This document shows, one piece after another, positions 47,902 through 58,500 of a stretch of 64,000 nt of DNA (position 1 is its first letter; the number at the start of each line of letters is the position of its first letter). Location of the stretch: NCBI GenBank assembly GCA_013433145.1, contig CM024187.1, positions 19,085,826 through 19,149,825 on the forward strand, given 5' to 3'. Under the pieces are notes generated by a model, which saw only the letters and a program-made list of their open reading frames with translations, was not told where the DNA came from and did no database searches. Origin of the DNA: Ascaris suum (taxonomy: Eukaryota > Nematoda > Chromadorea > Rhabditida > Ascarididae). Made by a program: the position numbers and the translations under genes.

Positions 47902-49481
47902 ACGTAACACTTCAGTTGCATTCTCTAGTAATGCTGTATTGTATTGTTCGCCTATCTGGTGTCAGTGTAACAACCTCCAAGGCTTCCACATTGCAAAGAC
48001 ATCAACTTTGAACAAAACTTTGTTTGTATGCACAGGTTGCGGGCTGATGATGAAAAAACACCAATGCCTAACTTGTAGGCTGTGATCGACTGCTTAAGGG
48101 GAACATGCGTCCTATGACTGACTGCATCGCGTATTCGTAAGGTGTTCGAACTAGCTAAAGAAGTCAATCCTTTAAAGAATTCATCCCCACTCCCACGTCT
48201 ACAAACTTCGATGAGCCCAAGTTAACTCTACAGCATAAGCATCGTTTCGTGACAAAGAAATGTTATGTTTATAGAATCACATGATGCATATAAAAATAGC
48301 TGGTGATTGCCTACTGGAACTTCATTAAGCATACCTCTTTCATGATCCTGGTGGAGATTAGGCGAATTTCACCGATGAGCTCTGTGAACTGTTGTTCGTC
48401 AAGAGCATGACGAACGTATGCGTGTCGACGTCGATTCGCCTTCAAGTCATAGTTTTCTTCTGGCGTGCTCTCGTTCTAAAGCCCATACTTTGATAACTGC
48501 ATTAATGTTTGAAAGTAACATTTTGTACTGAGTTATAGCGACAGAGCGAGTCTATTCGTTAGCAGCATAGCTTCTTCCGACCATTTTGTGGATTCTAAGA
48601 AAACATTCTGAGTCACTATCCCATGAAACAACAAAGTTTGCTGACAACTGGCGCTTTCGCTCAGCAGTTTTTTTGTTTTGGAGTGACTAAATATTGCGAG
48701 CGAAATCGTCAAATGAAGAGCAAATGGCCAAAAGCTTATTAGTAAAGGACGAAGGTTGATCGAATGAGATTGGCCGGTGCTGACGAAGAAAGGCTACTTC
48801 CATACGCAATGTGTTCAATGTAATGTTGGCGCAGTGGGTGGAATAGGGGGGATTCCTCTTCTTTCCACTCTCGATATACAGCTTGAAAGTACGTTGATGA
48901 GTGCGTCGCCGTAAATGGTCGCATGGAATATGGACTCATCCTGTTCGTATCGCGTGAGAATGCTTTTCCTTTATTTCTTGCTTGCAGTATTTAGTTAGAA
49001 AAGAATAGCCGTTCCATCATATGTGATTTGCCAGAAAATCTGCTTGCGGGTATGGGCGAGCGACGCGACCGTGTTATTTTTTACGCACGGTATCACATTA
49101 TCTACAAATTCAAAAGCATCGAGAAACAGAAGAAACAAAATAAGGGGGAGGACTTTTGTCTGGAACTTTAAACTTCCGTGTTCAATATATATCATTCAGC
49201 TTCTTTCGCGACAGAGTCTTTTTTTCGACAGACTTCTGAGCAACTGCATCCTTTGAAGAAGTTTGGGGGGGGGGGGGGAGGGGGGGGAGACAGGCAGAGT
49301 CAGATTATGAATAGAAGGCACGTCTTCAGGTGAATCGTGAAAGGCTTTTGTATCGTATGGTTAATACTACAGAGCTGGCGCGTGGTCGAGGCAGCTCAAA
49401 TTGCAGCGTTATCGCTGCGGTTTTCTACTTAAACGGTGAACCTCGTGGATTTCTGACCATTTTTCCTAACCTCTCATTTTT

Positions 49482-49553
<72 letters not shown>

Positions 49554-52500
49554 TAATTTCGGTACTTCTTTGTTTTTTTCTGCACCACTTGCACGACGTA
49601 TGATTGCAGCTTCTAAATTGTCTTCTTCCTAGAAGAAATTTGGTTGGGAGGAGGCCTAGCAATACCGGAAATTTCTGCAAAGAGATCTTTGAAGCTTAAC
49701 CTGAATAAAATAAAATTACTGTCTACAAACATCGCTCTATTGTAGTGCTCCCAGGTTTGAGATGAAACTTTATTTAACGTCAAGTCATTGTCGAGCTAGT
49801 GTTTCTTCCTTCCACAGTTTGGATATAACTAGGAGCAGACTATCATGTCTGTGATTTGTGTCGGCCATCTTTACTTCGTGGGTGATAGATATCCCGTGGC
49901 CGTGGAACAGTTAGGAAGGTGCGTAGAGATGTTGGCCTTTGCTACGAGCTTCAATTTCGACTAGGCAAGGCCGCCAAATGCACAAGGGATATACAGAATG
50001 TAAAACGCTGCGAGATTCGATTCGATCAACGCATCAAGCCAAATTACAGAATCGATTATGTGTATTTCAAATAAAAGGACAAAATTCTTTTTTTTAATGT
50101 GTATGAGATGAGAAATGAGTCTTTATAAGTTTAGCGGTGGATAATGAGAACGCACAATAGACGTTGAGATGAGTGGTGTTGCGGCTGTGACTGCAGGCTT
50201 GATTTGCATATCAGCGATACGAGATTCGCTACTGTTCCGATTGCTGTTGTTCATGGTATCCAGTTTGCTCGCTCGCATAAGGGCATAACGCTTCTCGTTT
50301 TCAATTTTCATTCTTTTCGACACTGCAATTCGACAATTTCACTGTCTAGTTACATAAGCAAAAACGCAGCGGATTTGGAACGTATGACCCTTCAAATATT
50401 AAAGTGTGATGGACGCTTGAAAGCATTTCTAGTGACAAGGTGAGGTTGATTTACACAAATGAGCAACTGCTTTTATTGAGATATTGCAGATGCAAAAATC
50501 CCCTGCCAATAGGCTTTTAGGACTAGTTTCCAGTAGGCAGTGTATGGTGTCCATAGAACCCTTTCGAGAGTATGATCGCTTCGGCCTTCATCCGAAAATG
50601 GTGGACACCGCGATCGTTCAATGTGATTTCATGAATAAGTCCCCCCCTCTCTCCTCAACTTCTTTGCCTTCCAACACAGCAAATGGGTCTGTCAGCAGTG
50701 ACGAGGAGTACAGTTTTCACCTTTACGTCTTCTGTGGAGACGTAGTTGGTGAGAAGTACTAGCTCTTAGCGCAGTTTGCACGTAATAAAACGGTCCCAGG
50801 AAATGGTGTTGATGAGTGTAACAAAGGGAACACTAAGCAGATAATACCATAGCGGTCCAAATTTTGTATATTTCAAGGTTCATCCATACTAACAGGGATT
50901 ATCCCACTTGCAACAAATATTTATTATTATTAAGAGATTTGTGAGTTTTCAGTAGCTTTTTTCCAGTTGTTTCGATCTTCACAGGCTTAAAATTGAGCAT
51001 CTGAGTGCGGATTATTTAAACGGTTCGTAGCAGAGCTAAAATGCAGTTCTTCTAACAGCTAATGCTTAGATAATGCGAGATTTGACTTCCCTTCCCCATC
51101 CAAAACGCATAGTTTATTATGGTGGAATTGCTGTTTTCCGAATCCCTTAACATTTGAACGGTTATTTCCGGTGTGAAACCTATCGAAGGTAGAGTAAGAA
51201 GCTGAGTGAATAATGTGTAATAATTAATGTTTTTGCATTCGTACTTCCAAAGTGCTAATGAGTGAGCTTTCATTTGTATTCAGATCGACGAGGTCTTTCT
51301 CTCTGAATAGTCAAGATGTTGTTGAGTGTGTGCGTCGAACTCAGAAACTTATCACTTCCGAATTGTGGATAAACCACAATCTGCCTTTTGAACTGACGGT
51401 GCCAGCTCTTTTCAGATAGTAGTAAGAAATGAGATCGCATGTGCAAGTGAACGATGTTTCCTTAGCCAGCTTCCTGTATCGACCAAAGGTTCTCTGCTCA
51501 GTAAGCATAAGGAAACATCAGTTCTTATCAGTTAAGATGAACGTTACGGTGTCCTGCTCTTAGAAGCACGGCGGAACGTCTAAAGCATCTCACAAGAGCA
51601 GTTGATTGAACAACTACCTGGACATGAGTCGAGATGTAAACTGTTGGATGACGAGTAATTTCTGTCACTCATCTCTGCCTCCTTGCTGTACAGGGTTGGG
51701 TTTGTTAGAAGTCGCTGATCCACATCCACGACGTTTACGAGCAGCGAGGTGCCTGAGGTCCGCAACTTGCTAGTGTCACCTTCATGCGTACTGAAAAGAA
51801 GCGCAAAGTTATTATCCGAGCCATTGATCGATACCCAATTCTACATAGAACGAAAGCGTTGGCTTCGGAGGCAGCTGTATCTGTTCCCTTTGGAATCCAT
51901 GCCAATTTAAATTGTTTGTAACTAATTTCATAAGGATCATTCGAAAGAGATAATGATCACAACGAGTACATTTCAGCGTAACTGGTCACTACACCGTAGC
52001 TCCTGCTCATCACACGTCAGTTGGTCACAATCCTTACTGTGTTACTCTTTAGTATTGATGGAGTCGAAAGACAGTTTAACACAGTGAAATCATGTTTGTT
52101 CAAAGTCGTCGCACTGTACTCGCTGATCGTCACTGGTTCTTTCAGGGTGGTCAATTTATGTCGCCTAATTATTATATTTTGAAACTGAAATGATGGTTAA
52201 TTAGTGAAAATCGTTAATTGGGTTGAGATTAATTTATAAAACTACTTGAGTCATAAGCACTGTTGGCGACATGGGTAACTGTTGCGTGAGAGCATCTCTA
52301 TCGTTTTTAGGACGCGACAGGCAACTAAGCTCTCTAAATTTTAATGGATTTTTTTTTCACTGAGTCTTGCACTTTTATTTGAATATTTTCTCGATTCACT
52401 TTGGGAAAATTCAAGTTTTTGAGCACAAACAAGGGTGAAAGTCAAAGCCCGCCAATCACTCTCTTAAGTATGCCAGGGTGTTTGATTTAATTGAACGATT

Positions 52501-55500
52501 TGAGGTCTGTGAACTTGACAAGCTGCCAGAGAGTTGGACTCTGATGGAGTTAGTGGAAATAGTAAACGCCTTGCTTCGTTGGATGGTTCGATTTCTACAA
52601 TTCAAGGGAACAATGCCTGCTTATTGCATATCGCAACAAAATTCATTTAGTCTCATGGATCTATGAAAGCTCTTTGACAAGTGCCTTTTAAGTGGTGTAA
52701 AAACTTGAGGCTTAAAACGCTGACCGGAAGTTGATCTTAAATGAGTCAACAACTCACACTTCTGTGCACACATCTTCCTCGACGGTAGTTTGATGTGACG
52801 GCACGCGATGTGCGAATGGTCGATGCATGAGCACAGCACGCGGCAACCAATCGAGAAACAGCTTACGCATCTCAATAATAAGCTTTCGTTCTTTGAAAGC
52901 GTTATGGCTATATCAACAAGAAAAAAAAACAGAGACGAAAATTTTCACAGAATTCTACAATTAGAAACGCGTTTTAGATGCTTCCACTTTTTGCTTTTTC
53001 TACGTGAATTTTGCATATTTCTGCATGAATTGTAAAAAATCGCTCTTCGCTTCCACAAAATTCCATAGTGGTTTGCCGTATTAGTTAGGATACTTTGTTA
53101 GCCTGGGGCGTTTTGTATGTTTAGAATGGGTTTATATAAGCTAATGCTGATACTCGAGCGATAAGAGGTTTGAAAATAAGACCCTTCATGCGTGTAACGC
53201 TACCGATATCAAGCAAAGGGTGAGAGTGGAGGAAAGAGGGAGCGGAAGGAGATAGGGGGAGGGTGGCTGCATTTTCCCGCATTAGCCTTTCAAAGGGGAA
53301 TATTTTGATGGAAAGGGAGGTTCCCAAACAAGGAAAGAAGCGTGCCACAGGATCTGCTTCCCATATAGTTTTGCATTCCGCTCAGTGAACAAGCAGTTTC
53401 ACAGTTGCAGAAATAGTGTAGAACAATGTCCTCATATTCTATCTGGCGCGATCCCTCGGGCAAGTAACTTCTAAGAAAGGATAGTTTCCCGTGTTATAAA
53501 ATGTGCAAAATGAAGATTCGATCATCGTAAACAGCGTCTCAAGCTTTCGACGTCTCTAAAAGCCCGTAACTCATTCTAAAATCGACGGATCGACGTGAAA
53601 TATGCTGTATCAGCCCACTCCCCCCAACGATATTGATTGTGATCACCGAATTTGGTAACTCTGGTTTCCATGGCTATACAGTTAAGCTACCAGGCAGGTG
53701 GCACACATACACACATCGCTTTTGCAGTGCAAAAGAAATATTCCAACTTCAGTGGTATCTTGTTACCATATGCACCATCCACGTGTAAATATGAGGTCTA
53801 GACCTGTTGACCTAGACCTTGAAAGACCTTTAAACTGCTTCTAGGTGATGAAGCAATGTGATAAAGCACAATTCTAAACAGTCGAGTAATTGAACAGTGG
53901 ACGAAATGAGGAAGAGAATCGCTTACAAAAGGAGGCAGTGGCTGATAGAATTCGGGTGAGCGGTGATGAAAGTTTAGTGTAACTACTGTACATACGACAC
54001 TTGCGCCCACTTCGAACATCACGCACGTGAAATAAACGGCTGCAATTTGTTGAAACATTTCGTCTTTGCAATATTCGACATATTTATTGCAATTTAAAAA
54101 GTTTTTTTTTTGCAGTAGCAATTAGCCGTTCCAGAAATAACGATACTCTCTTGGTCATCTCTCAGCAGGCACATCATTGGGATAAGTGTGCTACGATCAA
54201 GTGTCCCAATTCAGAGGATTATTACTGCGCTATTCTATACGTATTCACTCACCGTTTTTGTTTGAATTCTTTTAATGGTGTGCCACTGTTATTCACCCTT
54301 GATAATGACTTTAAAATTGTGCTGGAATTGGCAAAGATTGCGATAATTGAGGCGAGCTAAGTCATGGTTGTTCTGTTGCCATCATTGATGTTTTTTTCTG
54401 CTTAATCAAATATACTAAAAGTTGCAATGCTTCTTGAAGGAACCATAGTGCTTTATATTTGGAAGCATAGGAATATGATAATAGTATAGACATTGCATGA
54501 AAAAATGCAGCACATTTTTTGAGGACGCATCCAAACAAACCGTAATTGAAATATACAAAAGTCGTTTAGAAAGAACCCTGCGCTCTTTTTATACGGCTTG
54601 ATTCGAATTAGGAGGCAAGGTTTGTTCTTGTGAAATGAAGTATTGAAAATTACCGATAAGAGGTATGGTATCTGAAGTTTGCGGCATCATTTCGGCCACC
54701 ATTAACATAAAAACGCATAATGACATAAAAATTGTTACGCCTGCAAATATCGTTCCAGTTGAAAACTCACATGCTTTCTCTAAAAATCTTCTCCGTGAAA
54801 AAATAATTGTTCCATATCATTTTATCACCCATTTTACTTTATTTCAGTTGCTTTCGTAACACTTGAATTACTTGCTTCACCTCTATATGTTACTTTACTT
54901 CCATGTTACTTTTGTGATCGGAATCGAAAAAAATTCACCAGTTGTTGCTTTATGCTAAAAAAAACAGACTATATTACTAGCGAATTGCGGCCGATAAGAT
55001 CGACGGGTCGGCGTAAAAAGCGTAACATAGCTGTGCGAAATTTTTCAGTTAGCCACTTAGCGTGCTATCACTTTGTGATTCATTGCAGTTAGTGTAAAAG
55101 ATGTTATACCTATATTCGATGTTCCTGTAGCCTGTTATCCAAACGCTGTTGAAATTAACCTCACCTCTTTTCTCCTCCCTAACCGATGCCAGTTCTATTG
55201 CACCCATGGGTGACCACTTAATGAATCAGTAAGTATTTCAGCTGTAAGAAGTTATCTAGGCGAATATGTGCATATGAAAAACGCCGAAACTATTAGTGTG
55301 ATGATACTTTCTACTATGTTCAACGTGCAATAAGTCCGCAAAGAATATAAGTATATACTATGTGTGTTTGACAAGCAAGTATTCAGCAACTTTCTTCCAC
55401 GTGAGCTGTTTTGAAAGTATGGCAATTATTGTGGCTTAGCGTACATAAATTGAGCTTCTCGCCCGTAGCCGGAGGTAGAGTAAAGCCCAATAGGGCAAGC

Positions 55501-58500
55501 GAGGAGATCAGCAGACTGGGAATGACCAAGCTGAAACCATAGTAGAGCGTTCTCCGTCTGACTGAGACAGTGAAGGTAACATCATAATAGGGCTCCGGAC
55601 AGCACTCGTAATAGAAGATTGTACGCTCTGCCGTTAGAGCTGCAAAGCTTCCTTCGTAAAGTCATCAAACACTACTCGCTACTTCTCAGCTATTTTGCCA
55701 AGTGATTCTTCTCCTTCAGGCTTATGCAAAACTCAGAATAACTGAGTCCTAAGACGAAGAGAGCACATCATTGCAAAGAAGACTTGATTTGCTATAGTTT
55801 TTTCTCTACATTAGAATCTTTTGTATACACACAGATAATCACCGAAACGCGCCATTTATGAGGGCCGTAGCATAAGGATTCCTGCTTTAGCAAAGAGATT
55901 TTTAATTAAGAATCTCAAAGAAGAAAGGTGGGGTTTATTGTTTCCCAAGTGTTTTTGGAAACGACGTAAAGTGAGTAGAAGCAATTTTTCAGCGTTTTTC
56001 ACGGAGCAATTTAAACTTAACGTGATTGTTGAATTCCCCATAAAATATTGAAAGCGTTTTTTCTCGAAGTAAGGATAAAATAGCTTTGGTAGAATGGTTA
56101 TCAAATAGGCTCATAAATGAGCTACTGCCTTAGGTTTTTGACCACATTGTGGAAGCATATAACAGCGGAGATTTATACAGAGGAGCGTGGACTCTTAATC
56201 GAAGGTTTATGAGAGATCTGCATAGAGCGTTGCTTTTTATTAGGCAATCACCATAGCGCTAGGAAGAAAGGAACTCTAGTGAAGTGAAAGAATAAGGTGA
56301 GAAATATAAGAACTAAGATAAAGCTTGGTTCTTGGTTCGGTTCGACAACTTGATTGGAGTCGCTCGATTTACAGTACAGTTTGTGGTAAATTTTTTCGAG
56401 AATCTCTAGGCAGTTTCCTGCTGTGGCATTCCCGTTGTGACATAGTGGCTTATTTAAGCAAAGTCATTGAGAAGCATTTCTTATGAAAAAAGAAAGGAGC
56501 GCAAATAAATAGAGAGAGCCGACCAAGTAGTTGCCATTCGCCATTGGTCTGATAGGTGTCAAGAGAAATAGACGTATTGCGCAAATCTGTGAAATAACCG
56601 GAATATGTCCAGGAGCCGAACTTCATTTTACAATGCTGCAAATGAGTGCGCGTCGATTCACTGTCATTAAGTTCCGATTATTTCAGGAACACATGATCGT
56701 AAATCGAATAAAATGTTCCTTTCGTGTATTGCACATTTTCTAGACCATTTTTAAAAAATAGTAAAATCAAACTATCAACCATATTCGTTGTTTTTTAAAA
56801 CTTGTCAATATATTTCAGTGGTCTAATGTTTTTGCCACTGATCACATCTGAACGTTGTCGAATTTGAAGAACCTGATCGTCAAAGGGGAACCACGAAATG
56901 TCGATTCTGCATGCACTTCGTATGATTGCCGGTGGAATCCAAGTCACATTGCCATCACTGAAAGAACTCCTCTGTTTTAGTGTAAATAAGCAATACGCTA
57001 ACTTCTCAAAAAAATTGCTTCAATATACTACAAACCTCTGCAAAGGCAAGAAGAGACCCTTTAGCCTCCATCGCAAAATTTTCACCCATTAAGTGAGAAA
57101 ATTTGTCTGCAATCCCTTCCCCCTCCCCTCCTCACTACTATTCACTTGTTCGCTCATACAGAACTTTGATCGAACTATTTCAGCGGATTAATTCGCTTCG
57201 TGAGGATGAGATGCGCTACATTTTAGAACTCATTCGTACGGTGGTGACCAGTATATGTTTGGTCGAGCGTTGGCTAAGCGGCTTGAGCAATACGCCTTCT
57301 TGCAATTACCAGAAGGGTCGAGCGCTGACAACTTTTGAGCAGTGATTTCAGAAAAACAGCTCAATTTTTTACAACTCCACGTTTTTCTCTGAATTTCTCG
57401 TAAAAATATTTTGGAAAATTGTCGGGCCCATCGACTGTGAAAAGTGCCACAACTCCCTTATAGGTCGTTCAGTTTTACAAATATCGACCAGAAAGGTGAT
57501 GTTCCTACGGGGAATTCGATAAAACTATTCGGAAGGTTTTTTCGAGTCGCAAAATTCTCCGCTTTCTTCCATACAGTAATGGGAATTTGCTTTTCTGTAA
57601 TCCTTTTGGAGATACACCTCAATCGTATCATCAGAACTGAGTTGTTGCTTAGCCTTTCTTTCTGACGTGTGTGGATTCGTTAAAATTTGTATTAAAATCT
57701 TTGAAAGTTCGCATCTCAGCACTTACTTAAACGATCGATCATAACTTTTTTATGGATTGTTCAATTTTGTGGAAGTGTTCACTAGATCCATACGACTTAC
57801 ACAAGACGCTGAACGCTCGCCGTTTAGATGGTTTAGCGGAATGCAGACAATCTGCCAAAATATTATAGTTTTCTGTAATAAGTGGATTTAAAATTCGAAA
57901 TATTTTTTGCTTCATTTTTGACGGGTAAAAAATGCGTTCTTATTGGCATGTATATTTTTAATGAGACAGTCTTACTCAGGCTATTAGTGCTGATTAGCAA
58001 ATAATAAAGTTCTTAGCAGAGAGGAAAATAGCGATCACAGAACCGCACAATCGAATCACGGCGTTGACTGGCCACATGCTGTCGAACTGCTGATCAATAC
58101 TATTGTAAAGCAGCACGTCCGGCTTCCAAATTGTTGAAATTGGGAGTCGCACTTCTTTAATATTGCCGAAGTCGGATGGTTCCCACGTTAGGTAAATATC
58201 CACCCAGCTCTGTAAGATTTTTCCCTCTTCTCTCGTTCAAATACATTGGTAGTCAATCCATAAGCTTCAAGTGACCTTCATATATGTCATCATTCTCATG
58301 TCTACATTAAAGACTTTCCCAGCAGCATCGTCCCATTCGGATTGCAAAGTTTTTCAATTATTTCTATGCCGTGTATCTTTGAAAGGAGTCTTATGCTCAA
58401 AGGAAGCGCGTTTCTAAATGATCGATTACTTCTCGCAAATGTATGTGAAGAATAGAAGACCATGCCCGAGAAGATCGCCCATGAATTGAAGCCTCATCCT

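Noticed and set aside
47682..48085. Frames with long Ile-Tyr repeats
   Set aside because: Translation of the (TA)n tract; not protein.
52478..52666. Plus-strand frame reading [20 protein letters not shown]
   Set aside because: Protein-like, but antisense to receptor exon 11; all frames are open here and the minus-strand reading fits the gene's phases.
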